Shown here one piece after another: positions 16,521 to 25,500 of a stretch of DNA of 64,000 nt (position 1 is the first letter of the stretch; each line of letters opens with the position of its first letter). A program made the position numbers and the translations under genes. The DNA lies in NCBI RefSeq assembly GCF_023094165.1, contig NZ_JALMDK010000014.1:186001-250000 (forward strand), written 5' to 3'. This DNA is from Crossiella sp. S99.2. Its GTDB lineage: Bacteria; Actinomycetota; Actinomycetes; Mycobacteriales; Pseudonocardiaceae. The notes beneath the pieces were generated by a model. That model saw nothing but the letters and a program-made list of their open reading frames with translations. It made no database searches and was not told the origin of the DNA.

Positions 16521-17807
16521 ATGACCGATCCGCGCCGGCACATCCCGCGCACCGATGCCCTGCTGGCCGAGCCGGAGCTGGCCGCCGCGGCGCACACCCT
16601 CGGCCGGGACACGGTGAAGGCCGCGATCACGCAGGCCCAGGACCTGGCCCGATCCGGGCAGATCAGCCCCGGCGAGGTGGCCGCGCACGCGCTGGCCGCG
16701 TTGCCGAGGACCGCGAGCAGCCTGCGCCCGGTGCTCAACGCGACCGGCGTGCTGGTGCACACCAACCTCGGCCGCGCCCCGCTCTCCGCCGCCGCCATCA
16801 CCGCGATCACCGCGGCCGCCGGCCCGACCGATGTGGAGTTCGACCTGGTCACCGGCGCCCGCGCGCGCCGAGGCCGGGACGCGCTGGCGGCACTGGCCGC
16901 CGCGGTGCCCGAGGCGGGGGGCGTGCATGTGGTCAACAACAACGCCGCCGCCCTGCTGCTGTGCGCGCTGGCCATGGCCGCCGGGCGGGAGATCGTGATC
17001 AGCCGCGGCGAGCTGGTGGAGATCGGCGACGGCTTCCGCATCCCGGATCTGTTGCGCAGCACCGGCGCCCGGCTGCACGAGATCGGCACCACCAACCGGG
17101 TGCACCTGCGCGACTACGCCGAGGCCGTCGGACCGGACACCGGGTTCATCCTCAAGGTGCACCCGTCCAACTTCCAGGTCACCGGGTTCACGTCCACTGT
17201 GGACACCGCGGAGCTGGTGGACCTCGGCGTGCCGGTGGTGGTGGACATCGGTTCCGGGCTGCTCCGCCCACACCCGCTGCTGCGCGCGGAACCCGACGCC
17301 GCCACCGTGTTGCGGGCCGGGGCGACCCTGGTGACCGCGAGCGGGGACAAGTTGCTGGGCGGGCCGCAGGCGGGGCTGCTGCTCGGCGAGGCGGATCTGG
17401 TCGAGCGGCTGCGCAGGCATCCGGCGGCCCGCGCGCTGCGGGTGGACAAACTCACCTTGGCTGCCCTGGAAGCCACCCTGCGTGGCCCGGAAACCCCGGT
17501 GGCACAGGCACTTGCCGCTGATCAAGCCGAACTACTGGCCCGTGCGAAGCAACTCGCGGCCGAGCTGGCCGAAGCCGGGATCGACGCGGTGGCAACGGAG
17601 AGCACCGCCGCGGTCGGCGGCGGGGGCGCGCCGGGGGTGGAGCTGCCGAGTGCCGCGGTCAGCCTGCCCGAGCGGTACGCGGCGGCCCTGCGGGTGCGGG
17701 CGGTGGTGGGACGGGTGGAACGCGGGCGTTGCCTGCTCGACCTGCGGACCGTTGCCCCGCAACAGGATCCAGCGTTGCGCGCGGCGGTGCTGGCGGTGCC
17801 GCGCTGA
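16521..17807 (+). CDS. selA: L-seryl-tRNA(Sec) selenium transferase
   Basis: 428 aa, ATG 16521. A PLP-dependent fold-type I enzyme that turns Ser-tRNA(Sec) into Sec-tRNA(Sec) using selenophosphate. Visible marks: NATGVLVHTNLGRAPLS (residues ~73-89, SelA signature), a glycine/asparagine-rich VVNNNAAALLL, and the PLP lysine in ASGDKLLGGPQAG. Length is a little shorter than E. coli SelA, as usual in actinobacteria. Its stop overlaps the selB ATG by one base (TGATG), so translation is coupled. No selD (selenophosphate synthase) is in this window; it must be elsewhere if the pathway works. Confidence 0.97.
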   Translation: MTDPRRHIPRTDALLAEPELAAAAHTLGRDTVKAAITQAQDLARSGQISPGEVAAHALAALPRTASSLRPVLNATGVLVHTNLGRAPLSAAAITAITAAAGPTDVEFDLVTGARARRGRDALAALAAAVPEAGGVHVVNNNAAALLLCALAMAAGREIVISRGELVEIGDGFRIPDLLRSTGARLHEIGTTNRVHLRDYAEAVGPDTGFILKVHPSNFQVTGFTSTVDTAELVDLGVPVVVDIGSGLLRPHPLLRAEPDAATVLRAGATLVTASGDKLLGGPQAGLLLGEADLVERLRRHPAARALRVDKLTLAALEATLRGPETPVAQALAADQAELLARAKQLAAELAEAGIDAVATESTAAVGGGGAPGVELPSAAVSLPERYAAALRVRAVVGRVERGRCLLDLRTVAPQQDPALRAAVLAVPR

Positions 17808-19507
17808 TGCGGGTGGTGGCCACCGCCGGGCACGTGGACCACGGCAAGTCCACCCTGGTCCGGCTGCTCACCGGGATGGAACCGGACCGCTGGGCCGAGG
17901 AACGTCGCCGCGGCCTGACCATCGACCTGGGCTTTGCCTGGACCACGTTGTCCGGCAAGGAGATCGCGTTCGTGGACGTGCCGGGGCATCAGCGGTTCGT
18001 GCCGAACATGCTGGCCGGGATCGGGCCGGTGCCCGCGGTGCTGTTCGTGGTCGCGGCGGACGAGGGCTGGAAGCCGCAGTCCGCCGAACACCTCGCCGCC
18101 CTGCGCGCACTGGACGTCCGGCACCTGCTGCTGGTGATCACCCGCGCCGACCTCGCCGAACCGGAACCCGCTCTGTCCCAGGCGAAACAGCATCTCGGCG
18201 ACGTGCCGCACGTCGTGGTCAGCGGGAAGACCGGGCAGGGTGTGGACGAGTTGCGGGCCGCGATCCTCGCGCTGGTCGACCGGCTGCCGGATCCCGAACC
18301 GGCGGCGGATGTGCGGCTGTGGCTGGATCGCTCGTTCACCGTGGGTGGTGCGGGCACGGTCGTCACCGGAACACTGGCGGCGGGCACGATCGGCAACGGC
18401 GCGGAACTCCAGCTCGCCTCCACCGGCGAGATCCTGCGCGTGCGTGGGCTGCACTCCCTGGGACGGCAGGCGGAGTCCGTGTCCGCGGTGGCCCGGATCG
18501 CGGTCAACCTGCGTGGGATCGACCGCACCGAACTGATCCGCGGGGACGCGTTGCTCACCCCCGGCCGCTGGCTCACCTCGACGGTGGTCGACGTCCTGGT
18601 GACCGCCGAGCTGCCCAGGGAACTGGTGGTGCACGTGGGATCGGCGGCGGTCCCGGTACACGTCCGTCCACTCGGGACAGTCGGTGCCCGGCTGTCACTG
18701 GCCCGGCCGCTGCCACTGCGGATCGGGGATCGGGTGCTGCTCAGGGATCCCGGGCGCGGCGAGGTGCTGGGCGGGGCGACGGTCGCCGACCTCGACCCGC
18801 GGCCGTTGCGCCGCCGGGGTGCGGCCACCGCCAGAGCGACCGAACTGACCGGTGACCCCCTGGTCATCCACTTGCGCACCAAGGGTTTCGCCCGATCCGC
18901 GGAGCTGCGGGCGGCCGGACTGCGGGAGCCAGAGCCGGTGATCGGTGACTGGCACGCCGATCCCGGGCACTGGGCCACGCTGGTCCAGGCTGTGCCAGGA
19001 GAAGTCGAGTCCTGGCAGCGAGCGCATCCCCTGGAACCCGGCATGCCCACCGAAGTACTGCGGCAGCGACTGGAACTACCCGATCCCGCGCTGACCGCGC
19101 CGTTGCTCCAGGCTGCGGGACTGACGCCCGCGGCCGGGCGAGTCGGCGCGGTGGCGTTGCCTGCTCGGATAGAGCAGGCCCTGGCCAAGCTCACGACCGA
19201 GCTGACCGCGAACCCGTTCGCCGCTCCGGAGGCCGGGCGGCTGGCCGAGTTGGGCTTGGGTGGCAAGGAGTTGGCGGCGGCGGTGCGGGCCGGACGGCTG
19301 GTGCGGATCGCCGAGGGCGTGGTGCTGTTGCCGGACGCGATGGCGCGGGCCGGTCAGGTGCTCGCCGGGCTGACGCCGCCGTTCACGTTGAGTCAGGCGC
19401 GGCAGGCCCTGGACACCAGCCGCCGGGTCGCGGTGCCGTTGCTGGAGTTGCTGGACCGGCGCGGGATCACCGAGCGGCTGGCGGATTCGACCCGCCGCCT
19501 GCGCTGA
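17807..19507 (+). CDS. selB: selenocysteine-specific elongation factor SelB
   Basis: 566 aa. GTPase motifs: GHVDHGKST (G1, residues 8-16), DVPGHQRF (G3) and TRAD in place of NKxD (G4). EF-Tu-like domains II and III follow, then a C-terminal region (~400-566) with the winged-helix repeats that bind the SECIS hairpin (FAAPEAGRLAELGLGGKEL, PFTLSQARQALDTSRR). It brings Sec-tRNA(Sec) to UGA codons that have a downstream hairpin. Translationally coupled to selA. Its 3' end overlaps the convergent MauE-like gene by 41 bp. Confidence 0.97.
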   Translation: MRVVATAGHVDHGKSTLVRLLTGMEPDRWAEERRRGLTIDLGFAWTTLSGKEIAFVDVPGHQRFVPNMLAGIGPVPAVLFVVAADEGWKPQSAEHLAALRALDVRHLLLVITRADLAEPEPALSQAKQHLGDVPHVVVSGKTGQGVDELRAAILALVDRLPDPEPAADVRLWLDRSFTVGGAGTVVTGTLAAGTIGNGAELQLASTGEILRVRGLHSLGRQAESVSAVARIAVNLRGIDRTELIRGDALLTPGRWLTSTVVDVLVTAELPRELVVHVGSAAVPVHVRPLGTVGARLSLARPLPLRIGDRVLLRDPGRGEVLGGATVADLDPRPLRRRGAATARATELTGDPLVIHLRTKGFARSAELRAAGLREPEPVIGDWHADPGHWATLVQAVPGEVESWQRAHPLEPGMPTEVLRQRLELPDPALTAPLLQAAGLTPAAGRVGAVALPARIEQALAKLTTELTANPFAAPEAGRLAELGLGGKELAAAVRAGRLVRIAEGVVLLPDAMARAGQVLAGLTPPFTLSQARQALDTSRRVAVPLLELLDRRGITERLADSTRRLR

Positions 19508-19991
19508 ACACCGGCGCCAGCCAGGCCGTCAACGCCAGCAACACCCCGGCGGCCAGCACCGGCAGCAGCCAGGGGCCGGGCGCCGGTGGGACAAACGTGG
19601 TCACCAGCGTCGCGAGTGCGGCCAGCACGGCCCGCAGCACCGTGGCCCAGGTGGCCGGAGAACGCGCGTTGAAACAACCGCAGGGTGTACCGGGCCTGGT
19701 GCGCACCAAGATGGCCAGATAACCGGTGAAGACCAGGTAGAGGGCGGCCTGCGGGAGCACCAGCGGCCGCGGCAGCGCGGGCAGCAGCACGGTGCTGACC
19801 GTGAGCGCTCCGGCCAGGAGTTCGGACGCGGGCGTGAGCAAGGACACCGGGACGTGCAGCCGCGCCGGCAGCAGGCGCTGGGCACGGAGCGTGGCCAGGA
19901 ACAGGCGGCGTTCGCGCAGGTGGCCGAGTCCGGCTACCAACAGGAGCAGTGCGGCGCCGAGCGCAGCGGCGTTGAGCACGGCGGAGAGCAC
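19467..19991 (-). CDS. MauE/DoxX-like redox membrane protein
   Basis: 174 aa if started at GTG 19991 (GTG 20012 is the alternative; neither has a good ribosome site). Four hydrophobic helices; GHLRERRLF after helix 1 and GTPCGCFN with two cysteines between helices 3 and 4 match the MauE family. MauE supports disulfide formation or stability of methylamine dehydrogenase light chain. Here it is divergent from a cluster that includes a MauD-like Cys-x-x-Cys protein and a six-cysteine Tat-exported protein, a probable substrate. The 3' end overlaps selB antisense by 41 bp. Confidence 0.82.
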   Translation of the reverse strand: MLSAVLNAAALGAALLLLVAGLGHLRERRLFLATLRAQRLLPARLHVPVSLLTPASELLAGALTVSTVLLPALPRPLVLPQAALYLVFTGYLAILVRTRPGTPCGCFNARSPATWATVLRAVLAALATLVTTFVPPAPGPWLLPVLAAGVLLALTAWLAPVFSAGGGSNPPAAR

Positions 19992-20079
19992 TCGAAGAGG
20001 GTAGCCGGACACCCGAATGACGGCTGTTGATCGTCTCCCCCGCCGTGTTTCATGGACCAGCCCTGGTGAGAGGAAAGGT

Positions 20080-20793
20080 ATGGCCACCCAGCAGTTGACG
20101 CTGACCGCGCCCAGCGGGCGCCGGGTGAGCGTCACGCTGCCCGCGCACACCCCGGTGTCCAGTGTCGCCGCCGGTGTCCGGTTCGCCGGTGGCGTGTACG
20201 GCACCGGCTTCCAGATCGGCCCGCGCGGCTACCACGAGTTCGCGGTCACCCAGGTCGCGCCGATGCGGCAACGAGAGCGATTCCTGGTGCACGGCAGGGA
20301 GGTCGTGGTCGCCGAGGCGGTCGACGGACAGTCCTCGCTGGCCACCCTGTTCGGTGTCTACCACGAGCTGATGACCGTCTACTCTGGACCCGCGCCGCAC
20401 CGGGACGCGGTGTTCACGCTGTTCAACTCGTTGCGGGTGCAGGACACCGTGGACGGGATGATCGTGCGGCCCCGCGCGGCCACCATGCTGGACCTGATGC
20501 ACGAGCAGCTCATGCTCGCCGTGCGCGATCACGGTTCGCTGTCCATTCCCGGGCCCGGCCAGGCCGCCGCGGTCACCCCGCGCTTCGCCGGGGCCCGCAC
20601 CAGGCACGGCGAGGTGTGGAAAACGCCGTACCCGGGCGCGGAGGGCTCGGCGCGGGCCAGTGATCACGCGTTTGTGCTGGGCTGCCCGGCGGGCACGGCC
20701 GAGGTGCACCTCAGCGACACCACCGTTACCTCCGAACGGCAACGGCTCGACTGGTTGAACGAGATCAACGTCGTCTGGCACGACGCGAACTGA
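20080..20793 (+). CDS. hypothetical protein, first gene of thiol-redox cluster
   Basis: 237 aa; ATG 20080 follows GAGAGGAAAGG, a strong ribosome site. No signal peptide or membrane helix. The N-terminus (LTLTAPSGRRVSVTLPAHTPV) is beta-rich and the middle (GVYHELMTVYSGPAPHRDAVFTLFNSLRVQDT) helical. I do not recognise a family. It lies 15 bp before the MauD-like gene and is divergent from the MauE-like gene, so it is probably a cytoplasmic component of the same pathway, perhaps in maturation of the exported protein at 21299. Confidence 0.75.
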   Translation: MATQQLTLTAPSGRRVSVTLPAHTPVSSVAAGVRFAGGVYGTGFQIGPRGYHEFAVTQVAPMRQRERFLVHGREVVVAEAVDGQSSLATLFGVYHELMTVYSGPAPHRDAVFTLFNSLRVQDTVDGMIVRPRAATMLDLMHEQLMLAVRDHGSLSIPGPGQAAAVTPRFAGARTRHGEVWKTPYPGAEGSARASDHAFVLGCPAGTAEVHLSDTTVTSERQRLDWLNEINVVWHDAN

Positions 20794-20808
20794 GACGGGT
20801 ACCCGCCG

Positions 20809-21309
20809 ATGTCACCGGCCATGGCTTTCAACATCATCACCTGGGTCGCGATCCTGGTGCTGTTCCTCGGACTCGCCGCGGTGCTGCGGGAGATCCGGTT
20901 GCTGCGCAACGAGGTCCGGCGCAGTCCGGACGCCTTCGCGGCCGCGCCGCCGGAGCTGCTGCTCGGCCCGCGGTTCAGCGGGCGTGGGCGGCGGATCGTG
21001 CTGGCCGCGGACTCCGGCTGCCCGCTCTGCCTGGCCGTGCTGGAACGGCTGCTGGCCGTCTCGCCCGGCTCGGTGCTGCTCACCCACGAGCCGGAAGCGT
21101 TGTGGGCCAGGGTGTCCGGGCAACTGGAGATCGTCAGCGACCCCGAGGTGTGGCGTGCGGTCTCGCACCTGTCGCCGCCGGTGCTGATGCTGGTGGACGG
21201 CTCCGGCCGGGCCGAACGCGTGCACCTGCCGGTGCGGGTGGCCGAGGTCGACACGGTGCTGGCCGAATGGCAGCAGATCGTGGTGCGGGGGCACGCCGAT
21301 GCCGCTTGA
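20809..21309 (+). CDS. membrane-anchored MauD-like thioredoxin-fold protein
   Basis: 166 aa, ATG 20809. Residues ~4-27 are an N-terminal membrane anchor (AFNIITWVAILVLFLGLAAVL), then a charged linker, then a thioredoxin-like domain with the active site GCPLC in ADSGCPLCLAVL. MauD proteins are anchored thiol:disulfide oxidoreductases needed to form the disulfides of methylamine dehydrogenase light chain. This protein is short but has the same plan. Its 3' end overlaps the following Tat-protein gene by 11 bases, so they are co-translated; that exported cysteine-rich protein is the likely substrate. Confidence 0.82.
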   Translation: MSPAMAFNIITWVAILVLFLGLAAVLREIRLLRNEVRRSPDAFAAAPPELLLGPRFSGRGRRIVLAADSGCPLCLAVLERLLAVSPGSVLLTHEPEALWARVSGQLEIVSDPEVWRAVSHLSPPVLMLVDGSGRAERVHLPVRVAEVDTVLAEWQQIVVRGHADAA

Positions 21310-21859
21310 CCTCAACGACATCCCCGGCCTCGACCAGGCCCCGGCGGACGCGAAACCGACCACGGCGTTGCGGCGACTGGACTTCACCGGCAGCCGCCGC
21401 ACCCTGTTCAAGGCGATCGCCCTGGGCGCGGTGACGGTGGGCGCGAGCGCGCTCAACCTGTTCGGCGCGCGGCCGGCCGCCGCGGAGACCGGTCCGTACG
21501 GCCTGTCCGGCTGGGACCGCAACGACTGCAAGGACGCCTACCCCACCGGTTACGCCGAGGTGGGTGACACCACCGGCGCCTACGTCAACACCTACGCCGC
21601 CTGCCTCTCCGGCTATTGGCGCGGATCGGTGTACTGCGAGGCCGGCTGGCACAAGTACGGCACCTACCAGAACGGCGCGGTGCAAAGCCAGCATGTGCCG
21701 ATGTCCACCTCCTGCGGCACCTCCACCATGAAGAACTCGTGGAAGTGGACCACCCCGGACGGCAAGGTGTGGCGCTGCTCGGACGGCCACTCGACGTACT
21801 GGGGTCCAGGCCACAATGGACAGACCTACCTGACGATCTGCCGGGCCTTGGTCCAGTGA
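21299..21859 (+). CDS. Tat-exported cysteine- and tryptophan-rich protein
   Basis: 186 aa. The N-terminal ~64 residues include a twin-arginine signal (GSRRTLFKAIALGAVTVGAS, ending ARPAAA). The mature ~120 residues contain six cysteines and about seven tryptophans (GWDRNDC, SGYWRGSVYCEAGW, NSWKWTTPDGKVWRC). It is not the methylamine dehydrogenase light chain: the dense CxxC/CC pattern of that protein is absent. But it is the same kind of object, Tat-exported, disulfide-rich, Trp-rich and next to MauE and MauD homologues. A quinone-type tryptophan cofactor is conceivable, not shown. The stop overlaps the GTG of the next gene (GTGA). Confidence 0.8.
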   Translation: MPLDLNDIPGLDQAPADAKPTTALRRLDFTGSRRTLFKAIALGAVTVGASALNLFGARPAAAETGPYGLSGWDRNDCKDAYPTGYAEVGDTTGAYVNTYAACLSGYWRGSVYCEAGWHKYGTYQNGAVQSQHVPMSTSCGTSTMKNSWKWTTPDGKVWRCSDGHSTYWGPGHNGQTYLTICRALVQ

Positions 21860-22581
21860 TCCGGCGGCGCTGGCATCCTCTGGTGGGAGCCGCCGCCGTA
21901 CTCACGCTGGCCGCCGCCGCGATGGGATTGCCGGTGCTCGCGGGCTGGCTGGCCATGGGCGCGGCGGCCGGGTTCGCCACCAGCGGCTCCACCTGAAGTA
22001 AGAACTCGGCCCTGGTGCTGGGCTCGCCGGTCTGGCGAGGCACTTCGGCGGTGGCCTTCTGCCTGGGACTCCTGGGCGGCGGCGTGGTCACCGCGACCGT
22101 ATTGGTAGTCGTGGGCTCGTTGGTGCGGGCTCCGCTGCCCGCGCCCGTGCCCTGGCTGCTGGTCGGGCTGATGCTGCTGGTGGTGCTGGGCAAGGAGTCC
22201 GGGCTGCTGCGGATCACCCTGCCGGAGAACCGGCGGCTGGTGCCGGAGACGGTGTTCCGGTTGGGCAGGCACCTCGGGCCGTTGCAGTTCGGGCTGGAGA
22301 TGGGCACCGGCGCGCGCACCTATCTGCCGAGTGGATTGCCTTATGTGGCCGCGGTGGCGGTGCTGTTCACGGCGTCCTTCCCGGCCGCGGTGTGCGCCGG
22401 ACTGGGTTTCGGGCTGGGGCGGGCGTTGATGACCACGGCGAATCTGCGCTACGGCGAGAGCGGGGCCTGGGACGCGGCGTGGACCGGCCATCGCCGCGTC
22501 CTGACCCTGCTGCTGTGGTGCGCCTTCGGTTTGGCGTTGCTGGTACTGCTGTTCAGCGATCCGTCAGTGCGTATGCCCTGA
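21856..22581 (+). CDS. membrane protein with in-frame TGA; candidate selenoprotein
   Basis: GTG 21856 overlaps the previous stop (GTGA). The frame runs 46 codons (one membrane helix, VGAAAVLTLAAAAMGLPVLA), meets TGA at 21994-21996, then stays open in the same frame for 194 codons to 22581. The second part is a further ~5-helix membrane protein (VAFCLGLLGGGVVTATVLVV, PWLLVGLMLLVVLGK, LLLWCAFGLALLVLLF). If TGA is selenocysteine the product is 241 aa with Sec at position 47 (..GST-U-SKNS). Support: selA, selB and tRNA-Sec lie about 2.5 kb upstream, a hairpin with a GGTCT loop lies 18-47 bases after the TGA, and no ribosome site precedes the only restart codon (GTG 22015). Alternative: two separate genes, 21856-21996 and 22015-22581. 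Confidence 0.6.
22015..22043 (+). promoter_or_regulatory. SECIS-like hairpin after in-frame TGA
   Basis: Stem-loop: lower stem GTGC (22015-22018) / GCAC (22040-22043), a four-base 5' bulge TGGG, upper stem CTCGCC / GGCGAG (six perfect pairs), loop GGTCT at 22029-22033. The loop is 32 bases past the TGA, within the spacing accepted for bacterial SECIS elements. The loop equals the GGUCU of the E. coli fdhF element, whose G and U are needed for SelB binding. The sequence lies inside the coding frame, as bacterial SECIS elements do. Confidence 0.6.
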
Positions 22582-25500
22582 ACACGGTCTGGGTGACCGA
22601 GTTGCCCGCGGCGTCGGTGGCGGCCAGCCGGAGGGTGGCGAACCCGTTGCCGGGTGGGTGGTTGAGCAGGGTGTAGCCGCTGTTGCCGAAGCGCAGCACC
22701 GGGGTTCTGGTCCAGGTCGCGCCGTCGTCGTAGGAGACCTCGGCGGACAGCGCGGTCAGCGGCGCGGCCGGGGCGCCGGGCTGGTGGTGGGTGGTGAGGT
22801 GCAGCAGGTAGGGCAGTCCGGCCGGGGCCCGGTTGTGCTCGTCGACCTGCCCGGTGGCGCGAATCACCAGCAGCGGCAACGGTTTCCCGGCCACCCCGGA
22901 GTCCTGAAAGGTCCAGCGGACGTCGGCGCGGGTGCCGAGCACGGACCAGGGCACGGCGCGGGTCGCGGTGGTGTGCACGGTGTAGCGGCCCGCGGTGGTC
23001 GGCACGGTGAACACACCCGAGCCCGCCGTGTCGGCGGCGCCCAGCTCCTGGCCGTCCCTGGACAGCGTGGTGCGGCCGGTCATGCCCGCCTGCGGTGGTT
23101 CGGTGACCAGCGCCGGATCGTTGCCGGACAACAGCGGCACGCCGACCTTGAGCTGGTCGCCGGTGCGCTGGGTGCCCCAGCCGTGTTCGGCGTCGCCGAA
23201 GGCCGGGCCGAGCGGGGCCCGGTTCCAGGCGGCCGTGCTGTGCCCTGGGCGCAGGGTGCGGACCACCCAGTGCAGTTCGACATCGGAGCCGTCTGCCGGG
23301 CGCACGCCGAGCAACTGCTGCCAAGTGACGTCCTGGTGCGCGGTGAAGTACTCGATCCGCCTGGCGGGCAAGGAGTACAGGTAGGGCGCGAACACGCCGA
23401 CGGTGGTGCCGGGGACCGGCAGCCGGGCGTAGTCGGCGCGCAGCCCGGAGGTGGGCGCGCCCTGGTCGTGGTAGCGACTGTCCACTCTGGCCAGTTCGTG
23501 GTCGCGGATGCGGCGGTCCAGGGTGGCCGGGATACGGCCGCGTTCCAGGAAGGCCAGGTGGTAGAGGTACGGGGTGGGGCCGTCGGCCGGATGGGACGGG
23601 CCGTAGGTGGCGCGCTGGAAGTAGGCGTAGACGTGGTCGGTGACCGTGCCGGGGGTCGCGGCGGCGAACAGCTGCTGGCCTGGACCGGAGTTCCAGGTCA
23701 GGGTCGAGGTGCGCACGCCGGTCCGCTCCCCCGACACCAGGCCGAACTCGCCGAACTGGTGCCGGGCGTCCGGGCGATCGAGGGTGGCCCGGACCGGTGT
23801 GGCGGTGGTCCCGTCCAGGGTCAGTTCGGTGTCGCGGTCGAGGGTGAGGTTGGTGCGGGACAACAGGGTCACCACGGTCCAGTTCGCGGCCAGGTCGAGG
23901 GCGTTGAGGTCGTAGCGGCCCTTGGGCAGGCGCAGCACGGCGGTGCCGGTGGCGTCGAAGCGCGGGCCGGTGACCGCGCCGGTGCCGGTGTGCACGGCCT
24001 GGGCCAGCGCGGCGGCGAACTGGCCACCACGACTGCGGATCTTCAGCGTGAGGTGGTAGCTCTCCGGTTCGAGGACCGCGCCGATCGCGGTGCGCACGGC
24101 GATCCCGGGCGCGGTGGCGGTGAGCCGGGTGGACTGCGGACCGGCAGCCCCGGTGGAGCGGGCGGTGACCGTCACCTCGGTGCTGCCCCCGGCGGGCACG
24201 GTGATCTGCTTGGCGGACAACGAGAATGCTGGATTCTGTTCCAGGGCAAGGGTAAGCGTGACCGGGGTGCGGCCGTCGTTGTGGTAGCGGACGGTCTTGG
24301 CCGCGGACTGCCGGTAGTTCAGGAAACCGAAGCTCAGACTGCCACTGCTCCACACCGACTGGCTGACCGCGCGGTCCACGTCCACCCGCCCGGCGCCCTG
24401 CTCGAACACCCCGGCGGTGGGCTTGGCACTGCTCATCAGCTGCGGCTTGAGCCGGTCGACCGTCCACTGTGGATGTTGTTGCAGCAGCAACGCGGCCGCG
24501 CCGGTGACGTGCGGGGCGGCCATCGAGGTGCCGCTGGCCCTGGCGTGCCGTTCGCCCACCGGTTCGGCGTCGCCGGTGGGGGTGCCGGGCACCCGGGCGG
24601 AGACGATGCCGCTGCCGGGGGCGGCCAGATCGGGTTTGACCGCGTGGTCGCCGAAGCGGGGGCCGTGGCTGGTGAACGGGCTGGGCTTGTCCTCGGCGGT
24701 CACGCTGCCGACCGCGAGCGCGGCATCGGCCGCGGCGGGTGCGGTGACCCCGGCCAGGGGGTCCGGCGGGTCGAGGGAGCGGTCGTTGCCGGAGGAGACC
24801 ACGAACAGCGTGCCGTGCTTGGCGCTCAACGTGTTCAGCGCCGCCGACACCGGGTCGGCGCCGTCGGTGGTGTCGCCGCCGAGGCTGAGGTTGACCACCT
24901 TGGCCCGCGGTGCGATCCACTCCATCCCGGCGATGACCATCGAGTCCGGGCAGCCGAAGGACACGCACACCTTGCCACTGACCAGTTTCGCGTCCGGGGC
25001 CACGCCGCGGTACTGGCTGTCGCCCGAGGCGATGATCCCGGCCACGTGCGTGCCGTGGCCCAGATCGTCGCCGCCCTGCGGCAGGGTGCCGGTGAAGTCC
25101 TGCTGTGCCAGCAGTTTCCCGGCCAGGTCGGGGTGGGTGCCGTCCACACCGGAGTCGAGCAGGCCGATGGTGACGCCCGCGCCGGTGAGCCCGCGCTGCC
25201 AGGCCGCGGGTGCGCCGACCTGCGGCGCGCTGCTGGCCAGGGTGGGTGTGGCGACCCCGTCCAGCCACACCTTGGCCAGCCCGGCGGGCCTGCCGCGCAC
25301 CCAGTTCCAGAACTCCGCGCCCTGCCCGCGCACGGCCGCGCCGTTGATCGCGGGCAGCGTGCGCACGGCGTTCGCGCCAACGGGACTGGCCGCGCGGGCG
25401 CCGGTGAGGATGAGCGGGGTGTCCGCATTCCATTGCGCGGCCAGCGCGGTGACGTCGAACAGGCGTGGGTCCAGGCGGCCCTCGTTGAGCAGCGGGACCG

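Noticed and set aside
21299..21859. Methylamine dehydrogenase light chain
   Set aside because: Only six Cys and no dense Cys motif of that subunit, and no heavy chain gene nearby.
21856..21996. Calling the 46-residue frame a separate small membrane protein
   Set aside because: Kept as the alternative, but the same frame continues open after the TGA, with no ribosome site for a second gene, so one gene with in-frame TGA is favoured.
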